From: Vishniacozyma victoriae
Lineage: Eukaryota > Basidiomycota > Tremellomycetes > Tremellales > Bulleribasidiaceae
Length of the DNA: 64,000 nt
Assembly: GCA_017654735.1 (NCBI GenBank)
Contig: JADPYG010000092.1
Coordinates: forward strand, 62,001-126,000
Direction: 5' to 3'
Part shown: piece after piece, positions 35,658 to 48,052 of the stretch
How the letters are laid out: the number at the start of each line of letters is the position of its first letter
How positions within the stretch are numbered: the stretch's first letter is position 1
The notes under the pieces: model-generated
Told to the model about the DNA's origin: nothing
The model's input: only the letters and a program-made list of their open reading frames with translations
Database searches by the model: none
Position numbers and translations under genes: made by a program

Positions 35658-38600
35658 CTAAACAACCCCAAACCTCCTCAATACCCTACCCACCTGAGCC
35701 CCTCTACTCACATCAACAGCCTGTTTAACACCAAACAATCGAACAGTCGTATCCCTCCAAACCCCAACACTAGTAAGCCCAGCAACGTATATATCACCCC
35801 ATAACAAAGACGTAAACCAAATATGTGATTGTGTAGACCATTGAAACTTTCTAGATTGTACCGGAATAGACGGGGGGAGGTGTTCGAGAAGTGATTCGAA
35901 TGTTGTTGAATCTTTTAAGAGGTTGAAGATTTTGGAAGAGGGGGCACCGGTTGGGCGTTGAGTATCTTGGATTTTTGGGAGGAGCTCGGATATCGCCACT
36001 AGGACTGGATCTAGGGGGAGGCTAGGACGTCAGCGAGGTTCGACGGAATCGAGCCGTGAGGCGAGACGTGACGTGGATGGAGCAGAGTGGGTATGATGGG
36101 GTCAGGGTGTGGGTGGGGTAGAGTTGAATGCGATCCGAATGTGATGTAAAGTTGGATGCGATCCAAATGTGATGGTAGAGGGTCCGTGTCAGGGATGAAA
36201 GAAAAACAGAAAGGAAGAAACCGAGAAGACGTACCCCTTCTGCCAACTCGATACCCATTCCTGAGTAGGTACATATCCAGAAGGTCCAACCCCAGCAGCC
36301 GCAATCCCCAATAATTCCTCATCACCCACATCAATCTCCTCCGTTTCTTGTGTAGAAGGATCAACAGCCCTCATTTTCCCTCTTGCCTTCTCACTCATCT
36401 TTGTTGAAGTCGAGGTCGAATTAGAGAGGGAGAGGGGATCAACATTATTCTCTCCAGGGGTAATTATTGATAATCCCGGATCTCGAATTTCATCCATTGG
36501 AGAAGGCTGATCGGATGTAAGTCGGGGTATATCTTCTTCTTGATCGTGAGTGGAGAGGAGAGCAGCTTTTTCAGCAATCATTTCCATTTCCGAGTTGGTT
36601 CGTTGTAATCCTTTAGGTGCGTCTTTTTTGGCTTCTACAGCTATATAATTAGCTCGAGCCGGGCGAGAGCGTTTAGTGAGTGAGGCAGGAGTCTAGGGAG
36701 GGGTGGAAGGAGAGGGATAGGTAGGAGAAGAGGAAGAGAAGAGGAAGAGGTAGGAAGAAGAGAGGACGTACCAGCACGATTGGCTTTCTTTTTCTGAATA
36801 TCCCTCAACCCCGACATAAGCGTGAATGTCGCTAGGGTCTGGAAATCCTGATGAGACCTTAGGACCGAGTAGACGAAATTTGGGTTTTCTAATACGTCAG
36901 CTTTTGCCTCTATAACAAGAGAGAGTAGATGACTGGATATATGAGAGCAGAAGCTGGAAGGAAGGACATACCATTAAATTGATGATATAAAATCGAATTG
37001 ATAGTTTCCAACAAATAATAAACCAATCTCGGATGTCCTTCATCCGCAAGTAAGAATGAAGGTGTTGAAAAAGCTTTAAATAATTGCATGAGGCGTGTTG
37101 AAGCTTGAACACCGATATTTCGAAGGTGAGGGGATATGTTTGATATTGAGATCGTCAAAGCTGGGAAGAGGGGGTTGAGACCTGGGGTTGTTGCTATTGA
37201 GTATATTGACTGAATTTTAGCTTTACTCTTGATAGCGTACTGCCGAAATCGAATCCCTACTTGTCCAAAGCTGAGGCAAGGGAGTGGATTTGCGGTATTT
37301 GATATTGTGGGGACTCACGACAATCAAGAAATCAGCTGCACTACCCGCAACAGCCCATTTCGCCGGAACACCCAATTTAACACTCTGATTCAAACACATT
37401 GCGAATGCCTGATCCGCACTAAGAGTCTGGAGGACATATGAAAGTAATCTCAATAAACCATGGTTGGCGGGATCATCTTTGAGCTCGAGTGAAGTGAGGA
37501 GAATGTAGATTGTTATATCTACTGCTTTTCCTGAATCGTATAGGTAGGCTCGGAAGCGCTGATATCAGTTATTTTTCGAGATCAAGATCGAGCCCCGAGA
37601 TCAAAGATCGAGAAGTAGAATGGGAGATCGAGAGGTAGTGATGGGAGATGGGACATGGGTACGATAGTGATGGACAGGAGACGCAAGATGGAAGTTGGGG
37701 ATGATGGACGTACTTTGTTCAAATCGATCATTCGCCAGAACAACATGACTACTGTTCAGCCTTCGACAGTAATGAACCCGAGATATGCTTACAAGTCTCC
37801 AGAATGTATGGGATCGGTTTCTTGCTTCCTGGTAGATACCCATTGACGACTTGGGAATGTTCTTCCAATATACCTAGGATACCTTGGAGGATAAATGCGA
37901 AATCCTCTTTTCGGTGCTATCATCAGTCTTTGTCCCTGCACTCCGGTGTCCCAAGTGTCCATGTGGCAAGAAACAATCCCAGCTGTCGCTGGAACTCCAC
38001 CTAGTGGTGGATGACTTACAAGCTTTGAAACGAAATATCTAAACGCATTATCATCCTTCCCCTCCCCCATCCCCACCTCCGAAGAAGGGGTAACCTTCTT
38101 GTAATCAAGAGCGACCAGTAACGTCATCATACTAGCTCTAACCAATATCCTCCTCTCTTCCGCGCCCTTGGAGATGAGGTGATTATAAGGTATTTGGCCC
38201 GTTACGCCATTTGCTTTTGGAGAAGTTAGGGATGTGTTGAGTAATGAACAGAGCAGGGAAAGGACTAGGCGACGTTCGAGGTGATGCGTTAGGTGTTCTA
38301 ATGGTTGATTTGGGGTTGTTGGGAGTGAGGAGGGGGTTTGATAGATTGTCGTAGAGAGGAGGATCATTAGGAAGCCTACGGGTTCAGTCGATTCTCTTTG
38401 TATGATTGGTTATTGAGGTGGAGAGGGGACGTACGAAGAACTTCTGTCTTGTTTCGATCTAATTCGGCGGAACTGCCTACGTTTACTGTACTCCCAACTC
38501 CCTTTTCCCAGATCACATACTGCAAGTCAGCCGTGTTCTTTGTCGATTCGAACTGTAGTGCGAGGCAGGGGAAATATGAGGAGGAACGAGGTTCGATCGA

Positions 38601-39696
38601 GAAAGGCAGCAAGAAGGGAAGAAGGATATGGAGACGAGACTCACATTGATCTTATCCCCATCCAAACCCTTGACACTTTCCGGGACAGTGAAACCCGCAC
38701 AGAATAGGAGGTCGATTGTACAACTAAACAATCTATCGATTAAACATGGGATCGTCTCTTCCTTATCTTCTTTCTCTTCTGGTTCTGAAGTATCGTTGGC
38801 GGATTGTAGTGGATCTTGAATCTCTGAAGACGTTTTCTTCGACTTCGACTTTGGAGGGTTACCAACTACCGCTTTAAATGCCCTTGCTCCTTCATCGCCT
38901 GCTCCACTGATATCCCCTCCTTCATCCTCATCATCACTATCTTCAATCGTAAATTGCCCACCATCCTCATCCACTCCTCCTTCAACCGGTGACCCATTTG
39001 TACCCTCGGCCCCTAATTCATCCCCATCCAGTTCTTCTCCCATTTCAAAACCCCTATCCCTAACTTCCGAAACTTCCATCCGTCGCCATAACCACTTCCA
39101 AGCGAATGTTTCTTCTAGCCATATATGCTTGTCGCGGGCATCGGCTTCTGATTCGTAGATTACTACTATCACCCTCCCTAATACCCGCAGGCAGTTTAGT
39201 AGTTCTTTGGTCGGGTCCTGGGGCGAGGAGGAAGAGGATGTCCCAGGAAATAGGGGAGATGGGAGGAGAGTGAATAAGTGATGGGACAGGTTTGATAGGA
39301 GGTTGGCTAGGTTGGTTGGATTTGATGATAGAGTCTGGCGTACTGCTCATTAGCACCTCCTCCTTTCTACTCTGACACAAGTGGGAACATACCATCCTGG
39401 ATAGATATCAGGGAGTACACATCCTGAGCTGAATTGAATAAAGTATAGTATTGTGCCCAATACCCAAAGTCGCTCAATGGAATGACTTCATCCGAGTATA
39501 GTCGTTTAATACCATTATCCCCACTTCGGAATTTCAATTGAGCGTCTTCCTGAGATGAGAGGAATGGCAGTCCAATCGCCGAGGGTAAGGATTTGAATGT
39601 TGGGAGGTTCCTGAACATCCTCCTTGTATCCTTGTGGTGTATAGTAGGTGTTAGATGGTAGTCACGCTGGAGGATGGTGTATAGGGTGGATGCCAA
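35658..39696 (-). CDS. HID1: HID1 family protein (Ecm30-like, Golgi/dense-core trafficking)
   Basis: A large peripheral Golgi protein conserved from yeast to man, needed for late secretory sorting. At least ten exons cover 4 kb. Landmarks match animal HID1 in order: WAQYYTLFNSAQDVYSLI near the N-terminus, IPCLIDRLFSCTIDLLFCAGFT, and YVIWEKGVGS. Then GQIPYNHLISKGAEERRILV, VPAKWAVAGSAADFLIVV and DEGHPRLVYYLLETINSI follow. At the end come TQEWVSSWQKG and SHIWFTSLLWGDIYVAG with VGVWRDTTVRLFGV. The C-terminal half has long acidic and disordered linkers. The start at 39696 is the first ATG, but an in-frame ATG at 39618 (MFRNLPTF) is closer to where the family begins. No catalytic motif is known for it. 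Confidence 0.9.
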
Positions 39697-39783
39697 GGCG
39701 GAAGTAGTTTTGAATCAACTCATCAACGCGTCTCATTCATTATATACAGTAGATCCATTTAACCATACCTTACGTATATAGAG

Positions 39784-41692
39784 ATGTCTAATAAGAAACG
39801 TAAATTATCCCCATCGCTATCATCACGCTCATCAACTCCTGCCCTGGGCATCCCAGCAACCGCCTCATCCCCCCCACCTGATAATCTACCTCCTATATCC
39901 AGCGGGGCTAGTGGTAGTATCGCTACTTCTCGAGCGGGTAGTGTATTCGATACAACAGCACCTACCTCTCGACATGATGCTATTGCTTCTCGGACCGAAA
40001 TGCGGATGCCTACTATAACACCTGGATCAGGTGATGGAGTAGGGTATGGAGAAGAATGCTTTGTATGGCAGGATTTACCTACTCAGACTGGTAAGTCCCA
40101 TTTGCCTATCACTGGAATGAAGCTAAGATGTAGGCTACCGATACTTGGCATGTGGACTCTCACCTATCCAATCCCCGAACCCAGCATATCCATTCTATCG
40201 AACAATACCGCCTCCATCCGGAACACCGAAAGTTCACCTCTCATGGCTTGACAGATCACCTTTCCTCCGTTCGTCGCCCGACTCACTTACCGTCTCAACA
40301 GACCGTGGATTCAGATCAGCAAGGGCGAATGTATCAGTGAGGGAAGGGGCATGGTATTACGAGATTGAAATACTAAGGGGAGATGGCAATGCTGGAGTAG
40401 GAAAGGGAACGGGAGGTGGGGAAGTCCCGAACGCTCATGTCAGAGTAGGGTGGGGTAGAAGGGAAGCTATTTTAGATGCACCTGTTGGACTGGACGCGTA
40501 CTCTTACGGAATAAGGGATGTTGGGTGTGAAAAAGTACACATATCAAGAAGAAAAGTTTACGGGGATCCAAATCGACATTTACAATCGGGCGATATCATC
40601 GGTTGTTTGATAACATTACCACCTCGACCTAAAGCAGACGACTCGAAACCCGATCCTGGAATCATCAAACGTAAGAGGGCACCCCTGAAGTTTAAAGGGC
40701 AGATGTACCTTGAATCAGAAGAGTATAGGCCTGCGAGGGAGATGGAAGCGAAAGTCGATAGAGAGGGGAAATTGGTGAGGGAGGCTGAAGAAGCTGCTAG
40801 GTTGGCTATGGTGGATGTCAATATTGAAGAGGAGAGTGGGGCAAAGGTATCGAAATCAAAAGGGAAATCGAAACAGAAGCAAACCAAATCTCAGGGCAAG
40901 AAGAACTCGGAATCGACCATTTCAGAGGTCATTGACCGTACACCGACTACATTGAAAGGATCGAGTATATCATTTTACCTGAATGGAGAACCTATCTCCG
41001 ATCACCCTGCTTTTCAAGATTTATACGATTTCATCCCTCTCCCACCACTCACTTCGTCAATCCACCAGGGAAAGAAGGGCGAACCGATAAAAGGACTTCA
41101 ATACGATGACGGTACTCTTGGCTATTACCCCATGGCCTCGGTCTTTGGTCGTGGCAAGCTAAAAGTCAATTTCGGTCCCACATGGACATCGACTCCTTCG
41201 GATTTGCCAGAAGGGGTGAGACCAATGTGTGATCGATACGATGAATTTAGAGAGGAAGAACGAATTCAAGATGAATTAGATGAACAAGAATGGATCGAAC
41301 GAATTGGTGTTGAATTGAAAGAAGCAGAGGAAAAGAAGGAGGTTATGATGAAACGGAAATTAGCTGCTGATTTGAAGCGAGGAACTGGGAGAGGTAGAGG
41401 GAGGGGAAGGGGTGGATCGAATTCAACACCTAGGTCTAGGTTGGGTACGGAATCAACACCGGGTTTGGGAGAGTATAAGGAAACTCCATCTAGTCCGGTG
41501 GAATCTATAGGTAATGCGGATGTTGGAGTGAAGATGGAGATGGATAATATCAGTATAGGGGGTGCGGATAGTAGGGCAGTTAGTGAGAAACCTGATATCG
41601 GCGTTGGAATGGACGTGGATGTTGAAGGGAATCTTGATGCAGAGGGGGAAGTGGATACGGATAATACTCCTATTACATGGGATGAGACGTAG
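39784..41692 (+). CDS. BRE2: COMPASS histone methyltransferase subunit Ash2/Bre2 (SPRY protein)
   Basis: Two exons (39784-40090, 40134-41692) give 621 residues. A Ser/Thr/Pro tail precedes GYRYLACGLSPIQSPNPAY and the SPRY domain. Its signatures are HLSWLDRSPFLR, STDRGFRSARANVSVREGAWYYEI, AHVRVGWGRREAILDAPVG and DAYSYGIRDVGCEKVH. It continues with GDIIGCLITLP, SISFYLNGE and YYPMASVFGRGKLKVNFGP. A Lys-rich insert of about 110 residues splits the SPRY fold, as in fungal Ash2. The C-terminus is charged with an RGRGRGRGG patch and an acidic end. The subunit binds Rbbp5/Swd1 and SDI-type Dpy30 to activate Set1 for H3K4 methylation. It diverges from HID1 with 87 bases between starts. Confidence 0.92.
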
Positions 41693-42722
41693 TCAATATT
41701 GTACATGACACATTATACATCTACATCTTGCATGATATTCTACCCACCTCCAATCTTCCAATCTTCATCCCCCATCCCCTACTACTTGCATCACATCTGA
41801 TCAGAAATTGCCAAATACTCCCGGACCCCCTTCCCCCCGATCCTTCTTTCAGGCACGATGAAACGTTAACTCTAAAGAAATACCTTATTGTTCTCCATCC
41901 TCGACCCTAACCTAGTCAGCAGTATGGGTAACCATGCATGCATACAGCTAGTAGCATTGGAATACCTACCCTATATTATAGATCGACGCGATGGGAAAGT
42001 ATTGTGGGATTGATCGAAGTGTCGTCTATCTAAGTTACTAATTGCTTTTACATCTATCTAGGTTACGCGTAAACACGTCCTATACACATCTCTCGACATT
42101 GATTACAATTCAAGCCCTTCCTTTCCCTCTACGCCTTCATACTTGTTCGTTACTTCGAATCATAGCTCCGAGCTCCGCTACGTACGTAAATTACGCTCTG
42201 ACTCGATACCCGCCGGAACCTAGTTACCTCCTTCACACATCAATCCATCCTGCAGAAGAAGGTGAGTGACTTCTTCTCATGCCGTCATATACTAACGCAC
42301 ACAGACAGTTTCACCGCCCCTACACACCTCCATACCTCCGACTCCGACATACACAATTGAATACGCCTCGCCTCTCCTTCCCTTACGCGCAGGAGAGATA
42401 ACACAGTTAATCCTGAAACCTCCCCCTCCCCCTTCACTCCGTTGGCCCGAGCTTAGTTGAAAAAGAATTAGGTCCGGGCATTATATCCCTTTCAACCCGA
42501 CTTCACCTCGACTCCTTTTTCTGCTCTACTACCTTTCGCTCTTTACTAAACACAACCACCACATTATACCCTTTGTCTTTTGTACCCAACACAAGGAGAT
42601 TTCAGAGATTAGCGAAAGGAACTATATCACTCCTCACACCTCGCCATTGACATCTGATATCGACACGCCCCCTTCATCTACTACTCTATCACCTACCTAC
42701 CGTACATCCGACTTGACATACA
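41693..42722 (+). promoter_or_regulatory. Promoter and long leader of the DEP-RGS gene, with a probable 5' UTR intron
   Basis: 1 kb without coding sequence. A consensus intron of 43 bases lies at 42262-42304 (GTGAGT donor, ACTAAC branch point, CACACAG acceptor). It would sit in the 5' UTR and removes part of a short upstream ORF. The last 250 bases before the ATG are C/T-rich. Confidence 0.45.
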
Positions 42723-45330
42723 ATGTCTTCATCCCATTCTCATCTTATGAAAGTCACCCGACGGGGTAGACCTTTCGTCAAGGTCAGTCCTCTTTACTAC
42801 TATCATTTACGCCCGGACCTTCATCACCTAATCAAAGAGATGAGTGCTGATAATTAGGATATCCAGGATCTATTCTGTACCCTCCTCGTCAGTCTACAAT
42901 TGGAGACTCATAGGAGTTTCTTCAAGCAGTACCCCAACTCTTTCAACACGTACGTCCTCTTCCTTAAACATACATTTATGCTCCTTGCCGTGTGTATGGT
43001 GGGGATTGGATGCTGACGAGCAGGGACGAAGCAGCGGCCAACCTTGCCTCACTCAAATTCTCGCAATCCCACCGAGCTGCCGACCCAAAAGACCCCGCTC
43101 GAATCATCACCACCACAACCACCACTACTTTTTCCATGACTCGTGAAATGGCTCGTGGGATCTGTCAACATTTCATGGATGCCCACCTTATCGAAAATGC
43201 CGCCGATCTCACTTCACCCTCATTCAAAGAAAGGGGCATCTATATGGTCACTCCTAAAGGAACCCACATGTTGGAGAGGTTTATCACCAAGAATGGAATT
43301 TCAGCTACTCATATCGCCCATATCTTTGCTGAACAACCGATTCATGTTAAAATGTTACATCTCGAAAGACGATCTTCAGATGATGAAATTATTATTTCTA
43401 AATCAGTTATTGAAGTCATTTGGAGGAGAGTAGCGGGTGTATCACCAAACATGACGAAATTGACCGATGATGAACTACAACAACAACTCCTTTCTAGGTG
43501 GTTTAATAAACCTGTAAAGCTCGAAGAACTTAATGTAGAGGATGGATTGGTGGTGAGGAAGGTACAGAAGGATGATAAGAAAGGGGATGAATTCCATTTC
43601 ACAGCATTGGGGTTGACTAATTGGTTGACGGAATTTACGTCTTGTGGGGGTTTGGATGAAGCGGCGGAATTGAGTGGTCATTTGGTTAGGTATGGACTTA
43701 TTAGTCTTGTACATGATCTAGGGAAGGTCAAGGATCATAATATGGTTATTTCCGTCAAGGCTGGTGGGGCAGGTGGTGGAGCGGGCGCTATGATGGTGGG
43801 TTTTTCTCGTTTCTTCCTATTACTCTCCTTTCCAGTATTCTTCCCTCTTCTTGCTCATCCTGCTTCTCCAACTTCCCAATTCGACCCCCAGTTCCTCTTT
43901 CTATTGCCTCTCCGCTCTTCCCTCTGTTCTGTTCATGATCACTATCCCGTCGCTATCGCTCCTCTTCCACCCCTCCCTACCGCTCGCTCGAACGCTCGCT
44001 GACCAACAGCAAGAAGGCGAATTCCGAGCAACCGACAAGGCAGTCTACCGAGTTACCAAAGAAGGAATGCAAGTAGCTCGATGGATTGAAAAACCAGTCG
44101 CCGCCCAATCATCGAACATCTCTAAACCAAACCTTCACGCTCAATCAGAAAACCCCGCCCAACTTCGAAAACCAATGACTGAAGACGCCTCATTCTCCTC
44201 CGTACCAACAATGGATGAAAAGAATCATAATCTCGACCACGCCAAAGATTCCCATACCGGCCGACTGAAGATGATCTTGGATGAACCTGCCGTTCGATCT
44301 TTGTTTAGAGAGTATTTAAGGGCGAATTTCTGTGAAGAGAATTTAAGTTTTTGGTTGGATGTACAGGATTTCAAGAGGAAGTTTGGGACTACGAGTAGCG
44401 CTGTTGCTTTGCCGACTGGGAAGAATAGGGGGACGGGTGTACAGGCTATGGAGAGGCATCAGCAGGATTTGATCGCCATGGCTTTTGTTATTTACAACAG
44501 TAAGTCTCCTTTCCCTACTTCTACTTTTCTTTCTTCCAAATCTCTATCCATATTTTCCCCATACACGTCCATCTTTTGGTAGATCCCCATGATCCTCAGT
44601 TCCTCTCTACCCATCCTCACTCCCTGCCTCCGCTCACATCCTCTCTCCGGTCGGAACCTGATATCCAGCCTACCTAGCGCCAGCATCCCCCTGCGAACTC
44701 AATATCGATCACAACCTCCGAGCAGAACTCATCAGTCACATGCAAACGGTAAACACCAATCTCGACAAGGATAAATCATCAGAAGGACAAGCTCCATTCC
44801 AAGCTACTCAGGTTCAAACTACTATGAAGTTATACGAGAGGATTCAGGGATATATCTTTAGATTGATGGCAACTGATAGTGTTCCAAGGGTACGTCCTGC
44901 TCCCGTTCGGGAGGCCCCCCCTCTCTCTCCTCCAGGACATATGCTGATGGACAGTTCTGTAAGACTGAACGTGTAAGCTACCCAACATTCCATCACGAGA
45001 GATAAGCTGACCAAAAGTTCCTATCAGTCATGAGGACTTTGTACAACCTCCCCGATGGTGATGTTGAGGATATCAACAAGAAAGTAGCTAGTCAGATCTT
45101 TGATGATGATCAGCCAAACAAGTCTTATTTGACTATTTCTCAGGTATGTCCTCTTACTCTCACACTTTCCCTCTTGGTTTGCCCCTCATATCCCGTCCCT
45201 GCTCCGTTCTGATACTCCTCTTCCTCATCTTTCTCATTACTCATTCGTAACTCGGAATGACCCTGACATCTAGGCCGCAAACGAGAAACTCGCAGCAGCC
45301 GATAGGTTCAAGAATACCCAATACAGCTAG
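42723..45330 (+). CDS. CRG1: Regulator of G-protein signalling with DEP domains (Crg1/FlbA/Sst2 family)
   Basis: A GTPase-activating protein for pheromone-pathway G-alpha subunits. About eight exons start at 42723 (MSSSHSHLMKVTRRGRPFVK), with the TAG at 45328-45330. Two DEP domains come first, the first around MTREMARGICQHFMDAHLIE and the second around ELSGHLVRYGLISLVHD. They serve to dock the receptor or membrane. The RGS box begins at GRLKMILDEPAVRSLFREYL, with FCEENLSFWLDVQDFKRKF. After two introns it ends with helices holding YERIQGYIFRLMATDSVPR and FLSVMRTLYNLPD. All nine RGS helices seem present. The DEP-RGS order and the tremellomycete setting make the Crg1 ortholog likely. That gene restrains mating signalling in Cryptococcus. 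Confidence 0.88.
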
Positions 45331-45798
45331 GTATCGCATTGACTTTCGGTGTGAAAGACCTTGATGTAGTCTTGGTTGGAATGAGGGGGTGAGTGGAGGG
45401 GGGTATCCCATTATATATAGTATTTCGATTCGATTTTATTCGATCTCACATTCATTTCAATGTTGCTCTCCGTTATTCTTGTTGATGCATCTTATAGTTC
45501 TACTCTTGATGACCTGGTCCAGTTCCAACAGCTTCACGGAGAAGTCGGAAAGTCCATCTTTTCCTACCGAGATTTCTGATTAGTTATCTGAGATACGTGG
45601 GCGTGCGATCTCAAGTGGGTCCTAAAGCCGAGAGCACATATACAGACTGAATCCTGAGTTGGGAAGACTGGATTGACTGTCAAAATGGCAGATCAGTCGA
45701 ATCAAGAGTGACTGATATGCATTTACTGAGACTAACATCGACATTGACATTGGGGAATGATTTTGGGGATATTTTGACATTGTCCATATGTAGATCGT
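45331..45798. other. Convergent 3' flanks of the RGS and dehydrogenase genes
   Basis: No gene. It has T-rich stretches and ATTATATATAG at 45410-45420. Confidence 0.35.
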
Positions 45799-47747
45799 TT
45801 ACTTGGGAGCATTGATGATACACTTGATAACAGACTATACATCAGCACCATTCCCCTTCAAACAAATTGGACGCCCTAACGGGCTGACGTTGACTCACTT
45901 TTCCATTATCATCCTTACCCTTCCTAGTATGTTCAAATGCCTCCAAGGCTTCCTCAAATTCAACAACATGCGTGACCAAAGGTTTGAGATCGATCAATCC
46001 CCTCTCGACAAGTGAAATGGCGAGGGGGTAATCACCCATTCCATATCGGAATGATCCTAGGATTCGGAGTTGTTTGGAGATTACTGGGAAGAATGGGATT
46101 GGGACTGTCATTTTGGCGCCCATACCGACTTGGACGTAAGTTCCGCTATTTATCAGCTTGAGCCTTCTATCGAGCGTAGCGAGGTGGAAGCGGTCGAGCG
46201 ACAGCTAGATGGCAGAGTGGTAGCCTTGTAGATAAATTGTCGCTGATACGTGGGGTGGTACGGATGTGGAGATGATAAAAGAAGAGATGAACGTACGAAG
46301 GTTTCAAGACGTGAACACCAATCTGGATACAAGTAGGTGCGCCAGAGGCTTCAATAGTCAAATCAATAGCCCCAGGGCCCATGGCTGGGATATCGAGATC
46401 ACCACATAATTTCGCTGCGATTCGGGCACAGTAAGTTTCGACATCTTCGTCTCCTTCTTTAGGTCCCTGTTTATTAGCTCTGAAGGCCAAGGGAGAGGTT
46501 GTTCAAGTCTAAGAGATAGGTTGCCTTGCTTCGATGGTAGGAGCGCTTGTCTGAGTGCGATAGAGGGTATTGAGAGTCGGAAGAGGTGTGAACGAGGGGA
46601 AGTAGACGTACAGGAAGGTAGATATCAGTAGCGGCGTAGCTCTTTGCGAAATCCAATCGTTCCTGATTGATATCCACAGCGATAACCCGCCTAGCACCAA
46701 GTGCCTTGGCAACTGCCATACAGAGGAGACCAACTGGTCCAGCACCGAAGACGATACAGACCTGGCGTTAGCATCCCCTCATTCGGTTCGCCGCCCTCGC
46801 TACGCTCGGTTGCTCGGCTGACTCACTTGATCAGATTTGAATTCTCCGAGGTTGGCTACCGAGTGAACACCGACTGAGAGTGGCTCCATCATAGCTCCAT
46901 CTTCGAAAGATACGGCGTCGGGGATTGGGTGGACCATGTCTGCGGGTAGGACGTCTGTAGGTTAGTCATTCATTTCTGTCTGCTTTCTTCCTTCCTCTCT
47001 GTCTTCCCCTTCGGTCCCTCCGTCCGATGGCTCCCTCTACACCTTGATTCATACCCTTTGTATCTGACTCTGTCCATCTCCAGACGCAAGGATTCTGGGA
47101 GAAGACGGAAAGGATGGAGAGAGAGGACTTACAGTATCGTGCCAAGGTACCGTAGGTGTATGGTGGTGTGGCTGCGAAGGTCATGTTGGGGCATAGCTGA
47201 AAGTCAGCCCGTTAATCATCTATGCCCAGGACCCTACGCCCGCCCTTCCCCTCGATCTTTCCCATACCCAGATCACAGAAGGGGATTTACTCCATCTCCG
47301 AGACATCTTCCGCCTCTAACCCCATCTCCCCACTGACTATGAAACGGAAGACTCACCTCATACTGTCCAGCCTTACAGAACTCGCAAACCCGACAAACAA
47401 CTCCAGGCTCAAGTGCGACTCTCTGGCCCAACTCCAACTTCCTAGTCTTGGTGACATCCGGACCGAGCTTGACGATAACACCTGAAGATTCATGTCCCAA
47501 ACACATGGGTTCTTGTAGGATGAACGACCCAATCTTTCCATGTTTCAAGTAATGGACATCGGATCCACAGATACCTGTTTTCTTGATCTCGATTAATACT
47601 TGGTCGGCGCTGATTTCGGGGATGGGCCTCTAGTCGTTAGCTATGCGAAAGACAAAGGAAGTGGAGCTAAGGACTTACGTTCTCGATTTTGACCTGATCA
47701 ATGGCGTGTAGGACGAAACTTGGGTTATCTGATCGTAGCTCTGGCAT
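45799..47747 (-). CDS. Xylitol/sorbitol dehydrogenase (zinc MDR family)
   Basis: It oxidises xylitol to D-xylulose, or sorbitol to fructose, with NAD+. The start MPELRSDNP is at 47745-47747, with about eight exons. Catalytic zinc ligands appear as Cys in TGICGSDVHY and the His-Glu of CLGHESSG. The structural zinc lobe is CRVCEFCKAGQYELC. The Rossmann motif is VFGAGPVGLL, followed by AVDINQERLDFA, whose Asp favours NAD+ over NADP+. The C-terminus is reached only after a last intron: NGK joins SVIKCIINAPK before the TAA, matching xylitol dehydrogenases. It is probably the second step of pentose use. It may sit in a loose set of carbonyl/polyol genes with the three AKRs. Xylitol versus sorbitol preference cannot be read here. 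Confidence 0.9.
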
Positions 47748-48052
47748 TTTGTTGGTGGGTGTGAGTGATGGTGGTGGTAGTAGTAGAGTGAGAGATGACT
47801 GAAGTATGCAATGACAAAAACAGTACCGAGTAAAGGGATGACTCTGGACTATATCAATGCTCCGGATATACGCCGAAGTGACTCTGGCCTTCTTTAACCG
47901 GATAACCGTATTATATCTGGTAAACTGTTAAATATAATACACACGGTCATCAAGGGGTAATGCATTCATTCAACGACGACGGAAAAGGATGTATACACTA
48001 GCCATGTAGAGTAGAGTAATTGCTCATGCACAAACACATTACTCGTACAATC

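Noticed and set aside
35086..35804. Chain of short plus-strand ORFs between MRPL34 and HID1
   Set aside because: They are repeat-rich or antisense to the last HID1 exon, with no domain.
47998..48052. Possible longer N-terminus of the questin-oxidase-like protein
   Set aside because: An in-frame ATG at 48026 exists, but the added residues are not family-like, so the start at 48053 was preferred.
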